Made by a program: the position numbers and the translations under genes
Assembly (NCBI GenBank): GCA_903813345.2
Contig: CAIIXF020000008.1
Span: 441,341 to 505,340 of the forward strand
DNA from: Owenia fusiformis
Taxonomy: Eukaryota > Annelida > Polychaeta > Sabellida > Oweniidae
Direction of reading: 5' to 3'
Length of the DNA stretch: 64,000 nucleotides
Notes under the pieces: generated by a model
Told to the model about the DNA's origin: nothing
Database searches by the model: none
Seen by the model: the letters and a program-made list of their open reading frames with translations, nothing else
Part shown: positions 23,601-38,600 of the stretch, in pieces
Numbering within the stretch: the first letter of the stretch is position 1
Layout: every line of letters starts with the position of its first letter

Positions 23601-26600
23601 GTTGAAATCTTCAAGATGAATTTCAAAATGCCCACTATTGTTCGCAAAAAATGTAGTCTTTAATAAATCAAATACCAGTTGTCGGATCTTGTTCACATTT
23701 TGAAATCCTGATCAAAAAGAAATTTTCAAGATGGCTGCTGATTTTCAAAATGGCCACCATTTTTCGTAAAAGATGTAACCTTTGATAATTCAAATACCAG
23801 TTGATGAACTTTGTTCAAATTTTATATGCTAACGCTTTCAGGACATAAGAGCTTTGCTCAAGAAAGAATTTTCAGGATGGCCACTCTTTTCAGTATGTTT
23901 TGTTCGGTGGGATTTGCTACTCCTTGGAGTTGCTTTTTTCTACTTATCAATGTTATGCATTTTGTCATAATTTTGCCTTCAATAAAGATCCAACTTTTGT
24001 TGCCCAAAGAATATCACCTTTGTGTAAGACCTTGGAAGCTGAAACTGTCACCTCTCAAACTTAAATACATGTACCATTTTAGAGATTTGGTCAAAATTGT
24101 ATTAAGGCTTATTTCTTATTAGAAGATGATACCTCTGCTCAAAAAGGAATTTTCAGTTTGGCTTCTCAATTTAACATGACCACCATTTTTTGTAAAGAAT
24201 GTCAACATAAGACTCTGTTCAAGATAGATGATGGGCTCAAGATGGGTTTTCTACTTGGGGAGTTCATATAATATAAATAACAATTTACAGAGAAAGCAAA
24301 ATATATTGTTTTGCGAATGCTTGTGTTTAAGTACTCCCATAAGAACTTCTGTTATTTACCTCATATTTATATTTGTAGAGCTCTTCTAGGATCTCCTGTT
24401 TCCTTCCATGATGATATTACACAATGTCTCTCTGAGCAGCTCTTACAGCTTAAAGATGGCAGCACTAGTCAGCAAAATGGCCGAATGATAGTCGACAACC
24501 TTGCAGCTTTGTTAGAAAATTTTCCCCTTGGTATATATACAATGTTTTTATGTTTATGTGAGTGTTAAGAGGGTATGTGTGATGGGGGATAGTCTTCATA
24601 AATCAAATCAATTGTTTAAAATTGAAAATTGATTAAGATCACCACCGTCCTGCCATATGAAGTACATTTTTGTACATTATTAGATAACCTTTTTGCTCAA
24701 TTCTTGGGAGGGGGCTTACTGAGCTTTTATATTTAAGTTTATAATTATGCATATACTTGTACTATCAACAAAACATTCAAATATCTTGAATTGTGTCACT
24801 CCTCAGCAATTCTTGATGTAACATATTGATTCTATAATCCGCATGGGTGAATTTTTTATGAACATTAAAGTAATAATGTTTGTCATGTCATTTCAGGAGA
24901 GAGATGTGTGAAGGAGAATATATTGTTGTGCTTTACAATCTTAGTTGACAGCCTTAGCTCATTCACTTACCTCACAGGGTAAGTAAAGGCTATATGTATA
25001 TCAACATGTTTAACAATTTAGTAGATATATTGGTCTCATTCACAAACCTCACAGGGTAAGGCTACATCAATATGTTTAACAATCTAGTAGATATATTGGT
25101 CTCATTTGGAAACCTCATAGGGTATGATTACAATAGCATGTTTTACAATCTAGATATATAAATTATTGCAGTACTTAAACGCAGTGTTAGACTATAGAAG
25201 TTATTGTGTACAATGAATTCTCAGGTCAATTAAAGAAGTTTGGTGCCACTGTCAATTTTGGGCAGAAATATGGATTGAGCCCTTTTAAGAACCTTGACTT
25301 ATTGTGTGTTGTAGACAAGCATCAAGCGTTGTAGAGCAAAATGCTAGAATGCAGGATTGTCTATGTTCTATGCAGACTATAGCCAAGTTACTGCAGAGAT
25401 GTTCTTCGCAGTACATGACTTCATATGAGACGCATTCAGCAGTCCTAGAGAAACACATCACTGTGTTATATCAGTCGATATATAAGATTTTTACAACTGG
25501 TACAATATCTCATTAATCAAGTTTTTGCAACAAGAGCATTTTTCAGTTTTTTGTAATTTTATGTCATTTAATAAACGACAAATGAAGTTTGTAAATTTAA
25601 TTAGACCCGCTAGTGAAATTTTCAACTCCTAGTTTTCATGTCTAATCTAACTTCTATGTTTTCTCCAGAGAGTTACCTACTTGATTGTAAGAATGTTTGT
25701 GGGATGTTGTATCCATTGATTCTGAAGCTTACATGCCCAGAGAATGTGGTGCAAATTGTAAGTACATGTAGCTACATACATAAATGTGCTCTATAGATAG
25801 TGTAGTGTGGTGTATTGTAGTGTATCACACGAGACACATATTGAGCAAAATAATTGCAAAAATGACAAGATTTATAAGCTGCAAAGATTTCAAGATTTTT
25901 AAAAACCCACATAATTTATAAATGGTGTATGTATTGTCTAGGATATTTGATGTATGAAGTTATGGAATTTTGAAAAAGTTGATGAAAGTGCTCATTTTGT
26001 TAGCTCATTTGTGTTAACTTGATTTGTTTTATAAAGTACGAGATTGGCTACTACACCACACATTTAAATCATTTATTATTTCCTTTGCAACCAGTCTTTT
26101 GAGATCGCTTTATAATTTCAGATCTTACACCTGATGTTCAGAAAATGCAATCTCGGCTCTGTGGAGGTCTATCCAAGATGGCTACCAGATTACCCAGAAT
26201 GCCTCTCAAGCACACTGGGAACAACAGCCTACCTGTGTTTGATGAATGGGGTGCTAGCTATGCTGGATGTGGAGCACCTTGTGTGGGGGATTGATATAGA
26301 AGGACATAAGAACCTATTGGTGGATTTGATAGGAGAGTCTCTCTTTACATTGTTGTATAAGTGAGTGACACCATTATTAAGTGGGATTTCAGAAATAGTG
26401 AACATTTGTGAAAAATTGTCTCAAGTTATTGCAGTTTCCTGTTTCATTCTTTGTCATCTTTTTCTAAAATTTCCCTGAACCCTATGCTTTGTATCTTAGT
26501 CATATTCATATCTTAAAGGAATTTTTGAATCTCTTCATCTTAAATATTTATAAAAACATTGGTGAATATCTTTTTCTCACACTTTTAGAATAAGTGCGTA

Positions 26601-29600
26601 TAATGGTTCTTTTTGAGATTTCGGAATTCCTTTCATTTACAAATATGTGAGATTTATTACTACCAAATGTGTCTGGTTTATTTTGAATGATCTTAGGTTA
26701 GAAGACACCAACAGTAAATTGACAGCCTCAAGGACGTTGGTCATGTTCACCACCAGAGCCTGGTAAGTCAAACATCATCATTGTTTGTAGATTCATGAGA
26801 TATATAGATATATTGTATTCATATGATGTGATTGTGACAGCCTCAAGGACGTTGGTCATGTTCACCACCAGAGCCTGGTAAGTCAAACATCATCATTGTT
26901 TGTAGATTCATGAGATATATAGATATATTGTATTCATATGATGTGATTGTGACAGCCTCAAGGACGTTGGTCATGTTCACCACCAGAGCCTGGTAAGTCA
27001 AACATCATCATTGTTTGTAGATTCATGAGATATATAGATATATTGTATTCATATGATGTGATTGTGACAGCCTCAAGGACGTTGGTCATGTTCACCACCA
27101 GAGCCTGGTAAGTGAAACATCATCATTGTTTTTAGATTCATGAGATATATAGATATATTGTATTCATATGATGTGATTGTGACAGCCTCAAGGACGTTGG
27201 TCATGTTCACCACCAGAGCCTGGTAAGTGAAACATCATCATTGTTTGTAGATTCATGAGAAATGCTAGTCAGTTGCTATAGTATCATAAAAAGTACATGT
27301 AAAATGACATGTAAAAAAGTCATATGTAAAATGAATCATAACATTAATAACTGAACATTTTTAATGTTACTTACAATTTTTACAAATGAAGCAAAATTCT
27401 CCAAAGAAGCTTGTCTGAATATTGAAATCAATGCCATTGGTCCATGTTTGATATTTATAATAAATGTGTTGAGGCAAAGAATGATGAGGTATTTAGGTCT
27501 AAGTTCTGTGGAGGTTCTCTGCTACATTCTAATCCATTGGCCATGTTTGATATTTATAATAAATGTGTTGAGGCAAAGAATGATGAGGTGTTTAGGTCTA
27601 AGTTCTGTGGAGGTTCTCTGCTACATTTTAATCCATTGGCCATGTTTGATATTTATAATAAATGTGTTGAGGCAAAGAATGATGAGGTGTTTAGGTCTAA
27701 GTTCTGTGGAGGTTCTCTGCTACATTCTAATCCATTGGCCATGTTTGATATTTATAGTTAATGTGTTGAGGCAAAGAATGATGGTGTTTAGGTCTAACTT
27801 CTGTGGAGGTTGTCTGCTACATTCTAATCCATTGGCCATGTTTGATATTTATAGTAAATGTGTTGAGGCAAAGAATGATGAGGTGTTTAGGTCTAAGTTC
27901 TGTGGAGGTTCTCTGCTACATTCTAACCCATTGGCCATGTTTGATATTTATAGTAAATGTGTTGAGGCAAAGAATGATGAGGTGTTTAGGTCTAAGTTCT
28001 GTGGAGGTTCTCTGCTACATTCTAACCCATTGGCCATGTTTGATATTTATAGTAAATGTGTTGAGGCAAAGAATGATGAGGTGTTTAGGTCTAAGTTCTG
28101 TGGAGGTTCTCTGCTACATTCTAACCCATTGGCCATGTTTGATATTTATAGTAAATGTGTTGAGGCAAAGAATGATGAGGTGTTTAGGTCTAAGTTCTGT
28201 GGAGGCTCTGAGCTTCAAAACCAACTCTTGCAAGTGATCTGGAGCCACATTGAGGACCCCACTGATGTAAGTGAATATATAAACCTTTTAAAATTATGGA
28301 AAAAGGCATGTTAACTCTATAATGACAGATATGCCATTGTTATTATGCATTGTAAATACAGTATACATGGAATAACTCCTTCATATTCTTTGTCCTCATT
28401 CAAGAGTCTGTTGATTTAACTACCATGCCTTTATGATCATTTCCAGGTGATACGCTACAATGCCAGAATTCTGTTTAACAATGCAATAGCATTACACCTC
28501 AAGGCATCAATGGAAGGTAAGGGGCTGAATAAACCATATGCTTGTACCCTTCATTAAAAATGGAGAATATATCCACCAAAGAAAAATTGAAATATTTATA
28601 ATGTTCACTTGATAGCAAGTGTCTCTCTTCATACTATGGGGCAGGTTTGAACCATACACAAGACTTCCGGATCTGTAAGGTCAACCTTTTTTAGCTTATA
28701 TGACAAATCGCCACGGCAACTCCCAAGTTGAAATATGATGGGATTGTGATTTGGAGATCTAATATATCACATAAACTATGACTTCGGTCATATATTGGCC
28801 CATCACTGCCATCAGCAACTAAACAAACAAATAATATTAATTTACTGTCACACAATACTGTTGATTCTATAGTTATATGTGTCAGCATTAACATGTTACT
28901 TATAATCAACCGTAAAACAAGTACTGACTTTAATTCATTGTCTTTCTATGTCGTCTTCATAAGAAGATGATCAGTTTCCACCACATATCACATGGCCTTC
29001 ATAATTTCTAATTTCTGAAATTTTCACTGGATTATCTTGTTAAACATTGCATGTTTTCTCTTTTTAGATGCCACATCTAGTGAGTTTGTACTTGGAATTG
29101 CCAGGGAGGTCCTTTCAACATGTCTTAGTGCCAAGGGAAAATATGGGACATTGTGTGAACTAGTGCACCATATTGGCACCTCAAAACTCCTTGAATTGAA
29201 ACCTGGCCTCCCCACAGAATTACTGGGTGTAATGGGAGAACAGACACTCTCTGGCCATGTAAGGGAAAAAGTAGATGATTTAAGTAGATTATGATTTAAA
29301 GCCATTCCTCAAATTTATCATAAATATACAATGATATACTTCTTGCATATCATATTTCATGTGTTTCTACAAAGATGTGTATAATTTTATACACTCATAT
29401 TTTGAATAAATGAGTCCATCATCTATCATTATACTTGTACGTGTTATTCTTTATTGTGAAATAGGCAACTGGTAAGAAAGTTTGTTTCCTAATTCTGACC
29501 AATCAATACATGTCTCATGTGACCTCCTTTTATTGTTTCCCCTCACTAGGCTCAACCTAAAACATTGATACCAAAATCAATCAAATAATTTTGAATTTTT

Positions 29601-32600
29601 GCATTTTATTTTTTGTTTTTTTATCCTTATAGGTGAGTGAAGTATTAGAGAGACTGTTCATCTCACACAAACAAGAACTCAAGGGACAACCAAATGCTGG
29701 AGACTTGTGGGGAACTGTTTGGGTTGACCCTGTACTGAAGGCTTTATGTGCAAGCTCAAAACTACATAAAACACATATCATTGAAGTAAGACATATCAGG
29801 GGTTATTGCTTTGACAAGCCATGCCAGAATGGCTCAAGTGGTGGAGAATATACCTCTAGCATAAGTGTTGATATGAAAGGGTTTTAAAGTATGATTCTTG
29901 GTTCACGCAAGAGATTTCTATGTTAAATTTTTAAATGCAACTATACCAAAGAAGTATTGCTTACTGACCAAATATGGCAGGAAACCAAATATAGTACCCT
30001 ATGTGCCCTATATACATATACAAGTAACCAGCATTGTCTTTCTAGTAGTTATTCATACAGCTATAGTCAGGCTTAATTCACTTTATTCCCAGATTCCCTT
30101 TTTTTAGTCATTGGATTGATACATATGTTCATCAAATTCTCTGTTTTTTTTACTCTTCCAGCATGTGTTGCCTAAGCTGCTAAAGACCAGTCCAGATAGC
30201 ATGCCATTCATCATCAACCGACTTTCCAAGCAATATCATGGTAAGACAGTCAACTTGTAGTCCTGCTTTAAGCCAAATAAAAATTAAACACTAATTTTAG
30301 AACAATCAATAAGATTCCATCATTATTGACAATGTTATTCCAAAATTAGAGTGTTGCTTTTCTGGGCCACCATATATAAACAAGTCCCATGAATAATCAA
30401 AAAAAGCTGAAATTTTATTTAAAAATAGTAATCTATATACATTTTAAAGCCCCACTCATTATAACAAGAAATGTTCCAACTATAGATATATTCTTTGTTG
30501 CAGGACCTGGAAACCTAGGTGCTCTCATGTCCTGTCTGAAGAGGGCTAAAGCACTAGGGCTGTTTAACATAGAGAACATAGCTGATGATGATGTCACAAC
30601 ACCAGAAAGTGATGTCACTACATTATCAAATGATGTCACTACTACAGCAGAAGGGGTGCCCTGTATACAGGGAGCAGTTACAATTCAGCAGTTGAAAGCT
30701 GCACTTTGTCACAAGGAGGATGAGGTAAAAACAGCTTCATTTTGATCTTAACCTTTTAAGGATGGCTGGTTGATATATCGACCATGATGTTACATCACAT
30801 CTGGACACCCGGTGTACATGTATATACAGGTCATTTCCTGAAATAATTCTAAAATGAGCAGAGCTAGAAGATCCCTTATATGTCCCTTCTATTTTGACAA
30901 TGGAATTGACTTCGCTTCTTAAAAAAGAGCTTCGTCTTCAAACAATTTTAAAAATGATCGATTCCCTTTTTTGCAAAGGTAGATTTGTATAGAGGCAAAC
31001 CCAGGTTTTGAGGGTGCAGCCTATGCCAATGAGTGCTTCTGGCTCATTTGGTGATTTAATGACTCCTAAACTCACTGTCCTTTTGTGTCATTTGGAAATT
31101 ACAGTTACACATTGCTTATGGGGAGTAAAACAGAAAAATATCAAGATATAGTCTTGATTTTTCAGAATTGAATAAAATTTTAAGAAGAGCATCAGATTTT
31201 GAATATTGAGTTTCTGAAATTGTTCTTTATCAATTATAATATCAAATTATTTAGATTCAGTTCAACCAGTTTAATTCTGATTTAAAGCTGGACTACGCTC
31301 CGAAACGCAATCTTGGGTTGTTTCGGGGGTGAACTTTATCATTTTGAGCTTAATGAAAGATTATAGAATGATGAACAAATGGGGCAAATCTTGTGGAGAA
31401 ATACTTACGATAAATGTGTAATTTCAAAGATTTTTCATTGAATTTGCTTCGATCGGAGCCGGCGATATGATTTTGGAAAGGTTTCTAAATGAAGAACGTG
31501 ACGTCACTTCCGAATCATAGCATTCAAAATAAGTAGCGTTTAATTACTTCCTACATTCATAATAATACGGTGGTGTAGCATTAGAATCCTCGCTTAGCAC
31601 GCGGGAGGCCCGGGTTCGAATCCCGCATCCGCCTTTTTATTTTTTTTAACTAAACGATTGTTCTTTGATATTACGCAGAAAAAAACAATTTTTATTTACA
31701 TAAACTTTATATTAGAGCTTGAAAATGTAAAAACAATATATGTCAACATATTGCGTTTTGGAGCGATGTGCAGGTTTAAAGGTGTTTTGTTTTGATCTAC
31801 TTTTTGGACTATCGCAAAACTGAATCAAGATACCTTTTGTCAGTAAAATGTCAACACGATATGTACTTTCATCTATTTTATAGCAAAATTCAAAGAATGC
31901 AATTAGCACATTCACAATTGAATTAAACGTAGTACAATATGAATATGCAAATGTTTGGTCCATTGATCTGTTGTCTCAATACCTAAATGACTATTGATCC
32001 CACTTAATGCAACACATATTTTTGGTTTATATATTATTCAGATGCCTTGTCAGGATAGTTTTCATTAAAACAGTAAAAATGTTACACTTAAAGACGTAGA
32101 ATATTTTCCCAAATCCAAACCCTTTACATGCATTCCCTAATGATCCCACACATTGGGATATCATTCAGATTTATAAAAAACGATTTAAGGAGTAATACTT
32201 TGTTTGTTAGAATTTGCTATGCCTTGGACATGCTGCTCCCGTCAAACTAATGCTACATCGTGTAAAATCTATGATATCTATGGCATTAACGTGAAGGGAT
32301 ATGCTGTTCTCTCCAAATCTCTGAAATTTCGTTTTGAATTTTGTGTTGCCATCCTTGGAAATATTGATAAGTAAACATGATACATTGTCCTAAGTGTGAC
32401 ATCTGATATTTTCCTTGATACCTGTAAATTATTATTACTATTAAATAAATAGAATGCAAAATGAGTATTTTTGATTTATTATATATAACGCAGACATGCA
32501 CTTACTGATGTATACTTTCATATTTTGCTATCTGAATTTATAATTTGAAATGAAGCAACCTTTTGAGACGCCATGTATGGGACAATTGACGAATTATACA

Positions 32601-35600
32601 GACACATTTGAAAAGAGAAACGATTTCAATTGTCGTAGAAGATTTTGTACTTTTAGACCGACCAACTGACCGACCGACCAACCTACTGACAGCCCGACCG
32701 ACCGACCAATCGACAGATATACGGCAAGAAAAGTTGGTGATAACAATAGTTCACCCATGTGACCTAACAATTGCAAAATAGTCACTGTATAATAAAAGTT
32801 GCAGTTATATGAATCCAAACAATTAGCAAATGGTATATACTCTGGAGTAATGCTTTGGTTTAAACAATTCATGCTGTTTATACTGTAATTAGAATGCCGG
32901 TTTCGAAGAAACGGCATTCTATAGTTTTCGCCTTTTTCTTATTTTTAGAATGCCGGTTTCGAAGAAACGGCATTCTATAGTTTTCGCCTTTTTCTTATTT
33001 TTATTATTATTATTCCACGCAAGATTTCTCCGCACACACCGACATGTCAGCTAATTAGCATATACCATCAACCTTGACATGTTCCTGGGCTACAGGGAAA
33101 TGCCTTCATTTTTTTAATTAGCCCCTCCCTAATTAGCCAAGGTCAAATCGCAAATTTTTACATTTTTGCACGTACAAGGAGCAACCATTTTTATTTTTTA
33201 CCCAAAATTTGCATATGCCATCCCTCACAATTGCCATTTCACATATATTCCGGGTTTTAAAATTGGGTGCCCCAAATTTGAAAAATGGGGCACCCCAGTG
33301 GGGCAAAATTTGAAAACTGTGTATCCGATCCCAATTCTGAGCAGATATAAAGAATAGAAGCCCCTGATTCCAAATATGCTTTCGGTTTTGGAATCCGACC
33401 TCGGAGTGACCTTGAAAAGGTCAACAAGTTCAAAAATCAAAATCGCTCAAATTGATTCCAAATTGGTACCATTGTATTACACTGTACTCGGATAGAGTAA
33501 ATAAGGTCACCATTTTGACCTTGACCTTTGACATTGACCTTCAAATGACCTCAAAGTTGAAAACTAGGATTTTCATTCCAATTCTTTGCAAGTATGAAGT
33601 ATGGATGTCCCTGATTCTAAATATACTTGTGGTTTTGGAATTTGACCTCCGGGTGACCTTGAAAAGGTCAAAAAGGTTAAATTGCTAAAATTGCTCAAAT
33701 TGATTCGAAATTGGTACCATTGTATTACACTGTACTAAACTAGAGTAAATTAGGTCAACATTTTGACCTTGACCTTTGACCTTCACCGTAAAATGACGTA
33801 AAACTTATTTCTTGTTTTACCTGTTCAAGGAGCCACTGTAGTTTTTTTTTGCATGCCTTACTCTTCCCATTTAACATATCTCTAGGGTTTATAATTTGGG
33901 TGATTTTCATTCCAATTCTTTGCAAGTATGAAGTATGGATGTCCCTGATTCTAAATATGCTTGTGGTTTTGGAATTTGACCTCCGGGTTACCTTGAAAAG
34001 GTCAAAAAGGTTAAATTGCTAAAATTGCTCAAATTGATTCGAAATTGGTACCATTGTATTACACTGTACTTAACTATAGTAAATTAGGTCAACATTTTGA
34101 CCTTGACCTTTGACCTTCAACGTAAAACGACGTAAGACATATTTCTTGTTTTTCATGTACAAGGAGCCACTATAGATATGTTTTGCTCCAAATAAAGTAA
34201 AGATTCTTCCAAATCGCCATTTTTGGTGATATTTGTGGTATTGTGGTGATAAAACAGCTTTAATTGCAATAAAAACTAATTTTCTTCGATTAAAGTACAC
34301 TTCCGGTTTGCTATTGTCTATGTCTATGTCAATAATATCTGCAAAAGACTAATAAGCCCATATAGAGCAGATTACTGTATATTATGACTGCCTAAATGGT
34401 ATCAAGAAATAACAAGTTTAACACTGTTTTCCTAATCTATATAGGGGGCACGCGACAGCGCTTTAAAGCGCGTCTGGGAGGATAAGGGTACGGGTTTTTA
34501 AATTGAGTACCAAAATTTCAAAAATATGGCAAAATATGATATCAAATATGCTTTCGGTTTTGGAATTCGACCTCTGCGTGACCTTGAAAAAGGTCAATTG
34601 TGCACCGAATTTGCTGCTGCGGCGAGGAACGGCATTCTACGAAATCGCCCCCGTGGCGATTTTAAATGTCTAGTTATTATTCCACGCAAGATTTCTCCGC
34701 ACACACCGACATGTCAGCTAATTAGCATATACCATCAACCTTGACATGTTCCTGGGCTACAGGGAAATGCCTTAACTTTTTTAATTAGCCCCTCCCTAAT
34801 TACCCAAGGTCAAATCGCAAATTTTTACATTTTTGCACGTACAAGGAGTAACCATTTTTATTTTTTACCCAAAATTTGCATATGCCATCCCTCACAATTG
34901 CCATTTCACATATATTCCGGGTTTTAAAATTGGGTGCCCCAAATTTGAAAAATGGGGCACCCCAGTGGGGCAAAATTTGAAAACTGTGTATCCGATCCCA
35001 ATTCTGAGCAGATATAAAGAATAGAAGCCCCTGATTCCAAATATGCTTTCGGTTTCGGAATCCAACCTCTGAGTGACCTTGAAAAGGTCAACAAGTTCAA
35101 AAATCAAAATCGCTCAAATTGATTCCAAATTGGTACCATTGTATTACACTGTACTCGGATAGAGTAAATTAGGTCACCATTTTGACCTTGACCTTTGACA
35201 TTGACCTTCAAATCACCTCAAAGTTGAAAACTAGGATTTTCATTCCAATTCTTTGCAAGTATGAAGTATGGATGTCCCTGATTCTAAATATGCTTGTGGT
35301 TTTGGAATTTGACCTCCGGGTGACCTTGAAAAGGTCAAAAAGGTTAAATTGCTAAAATTGCTCAAATTGATTCGAAATTGGTACCATTGTATTACACTGT
35401 ACTAAACTAGAGTAAATTAGGTCAACATTTTGACCTTGACCTTTGACCTTCACCGTAAAATGACGTAAAACTTATTTCTTGTTTTACCTGTTCAAGGAGC
35501 CACTGTAGTTATTTTTTGCATGCCTTACTCTTCCCATTTAACATATCTCTAGGGTTTATAATTTGGGTGATTTTCATTCCAATTCTTTGCAAGTATGAAG

Positions 35601-38600
35601 TATGGATGTCCCTGATTCTAAATATGCTTGTGGTTTTGGAATTTGACCTCCGGGTTACCTTGAAAAGGTCAAAAAGGTTAAATTGCTAAAATTGCTCAAA
35701 TTGATTCGAAATTGGTACCATTGTATTACACTGTACTTAACTATAGTAAATTAGGTCAACATTTTGACCTTGACCTTTGACCTTCAACGTAAAACGACGT
35801 AAGACATATTTCTTGTTTTTCATGTACAAGGAGCCAAATAAAGTAAAGATTCTTCCAAATCGCCATTTTTGGTGATATTTGTGGTATTGTGGTGATAAAA
35901 CAGCTTTAATTGCAATAAAAACTAATTTTCTTCGATTAAAGTACACTTCCGGTTTGCTATTGTCTATGTCTATGTCAATAATATCTGCAAAAGACTAATA
36001 AGCCCATATAGAGCAGATTACTGTATATTATGACTGCCTAAATGGTATCAAGAAATAACAAGTTTAACACTTTGTTTTCCTAATCTATATAGGGGGCACG
36101 CGACAGCGCTTTAAAGCGCGTCTGGGAGGATAAGGGTACGGGTTTTTAAATTGAGTGCCAAAATTTCAAAAATATGGCAAAATATGATATCAAATATGCT
36201 TTCGGTTTTGGAATTCGACCTCTGCGTGACCTTGAAAAAGGTCAATTGTGCACCAAATTTGCTGCTGCGGCGAGGAACGGCATTCTACGAAATCGCCCCC
36301 GTGGCGATTTTAAATGTCTAGTTGTTATTGTTTTCATAGTAATACTAAAAATCAATAGAGTAATGAAACTACAAAATAAGGCTTTTAAGTTGTTGATATA
36401 TTATGATTACAAATACATTAGACTACATGTAGTGAATTGAATCATTGAACATGTCACTATGGCTGTTATGCTTTACTGGACAATATCTGTAAAGCCATGC
36501 ATCAGTACTCTGCATTCATTAGTTGGAAATTATATTTCAATTTACTAGCTCAGTCAATATTAGGTCCACATATGCCCCTGTAGGCCTTATTATGTATCTG
36601 AGATATATAGGGGGTGGGGATACAGGTATATTTGTTGCTGTATAAATTTTGCAAACTCCTGGTTTGCTTTTCCCCAGAAGTTCTTACCTTAATTTGGAAA
36701 TTTTTGTACCAATATATCAAATATTCTTTTCAGCTGATTGAAAGCTCATTTAATTTGTCATATTCAATATTTTCATATTGTGTTCTTTTATGTGCACTCA
36801 TACATAGACATACAAGTGCAGGTACACAGCACAGCCTTTTTGTACGAGTTGTGGACCACTCAGCTGAGTATGAATGAAATTTCCCTTGGTGTTCTGGTCT
36901 TGGATTGTGATAATGGTTCCTGAATGGTGAGGGAAAGGGATTAGCCATTGTTTCTTTTTACATTAGATCTTGGTTTCGGGATACATGGGGTTTGTTTTTT
37001 CTTGTGACTGGTATACACTTAGAGTTTGCTTTTTCTTGCTATGTTCCATGACATCTTTTGGTCCTCTCCCTTTGGTACTTGTGCTTAGATATACCAATTT
37101 AACACTGGTTTGTTATGATATCAAAATGTTAAAAAAATCAAATGGTCTCAATCGTAATGGTCCTTTCTAGCATGACTAAATTTATTTGCATAATGCCATA
37201 AAGCTATGTGATTAATAGAAATATGAATATTTATTGAGAAATCTTACAGATGCAAAAACCTGTAAATCTAAACTCCTACTAATCAAAAAGCTTTTATCTG
37301 GTCCCAGTGCTGCCATCTTTTATTTGGTCCCAGTAGCATTTGGATGAAATAGGTTTTACTTATCATAATTTTGTTGAGAATTGAACCTATCAGACTTAGA
37401 TAAATCGAACTATTTTATCCAGATTTTGGATATTTTCATTTGCCTGCTGTAGTGTCTATTCTGAGATACTGTCATGGGAGCTCCATAGAACCACTGTTCA
37501 AGAATGAACTTTCAATATGGCTGCTCAATTCAAAATGGCCACCATGTTTAAAAAAAGGTAATGTTTTATGGCTGCTCAATTCAAAATAGCCACCATGTAT
37601 CAAAATATTTGATCACTCTTATACCAATCTACAAATCTGGTTCAAATTTGATGTCTCAAATAGGGCATTTTACACACATTGGTGTAGATTTTGCTAAAAG
37701 GAGACAATATTAGTCCCTGGTTATTTCATGTAAATTCAAAACAAAAAGTCATTTTATAAAATATGTTTTTATTAAAGGGATTTGCTACTCTGGGGAGTTG
37801 CTGTATATCAATAGTCACAGTAGCATTACTAATCTATTGATCAATTATCGTAAAATTAAAGTAATATAAGTGTTTAAAATATCAATTTGTTTATTGTATT
37901 CAACTGTGGAAGTCATGCATACAAGGCAACACATATTACTGCTTTTAGCCATGGTTGTGTTCTTGATAGTTTGTCTGAACATTTACTACATGTATTATAC
38001 TCATAAAAATATACGAGTGAGAAAAAAGATTATAGTCTTCAGTAAAAATGATGATCTGATAGAACAATTACATAAAAATGGATACGCAATCAGGAATACA
38101 GAATCACAAATGAAAGTGGTTAAAAAGAGAGTAGTAGAAAATGTACAAAAGATTGGGTTTAATAACTCTAAAGTAGTACCAATTGAAAAAGAGGAACCGC
38201 ATAAATATATTAATGTAAGAAAAAAAAATCTAAACAAACAAAATAACAAAAGTGTTTTAGTAAAATAGTGAAAAATAAACCAAAGAAAGACAATAAGAAA
38301 CCAAAGGAAAACAATAAAAAACCAAAGGAAAACAATAGCAAACAAAAAAATCTGAAATTAGGAAAGGAGAAACTTTGGACAACTGTGCTACCTTCAACTC
38401 AAGCATTTGTGAACCCTCATAATTTTAAGTATATGATAAATGAAAAACATGTTTGCAAAAATAAAACAAATCTGCTCATACTTATAAAGTCAGCCCCAAT
38501 AAATCAAGAGAGGCGAGATGATGTAAGAGAGACATGGGGAAGCATTAAAGCCATAAGGGGTGTTTCATTACAGTATGTATTCCTCCTTGGCAATGGTGTT

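Noticed and set aside
27364-28314. A single 316-codon gene across the 99-bp array
   Set aside because: The first half uses a non-THADA frame. The frame switches only because of the 2-nt deletion in copy 4. Only the last part matches THADA.
33166-35107. Small identical frames on both strands of the tandem units as genes
   Set aside because: They are copies within a non-coding repeat, lack domains and overlap each other on opposite strands.
37915-38268. A separate small membrane protein upstream of the glycosyltransferase
   Set aside because: A short tail plus one membrane span is what a GT31 enzyme needs, and the next frame begins within 20 nt of the stop.
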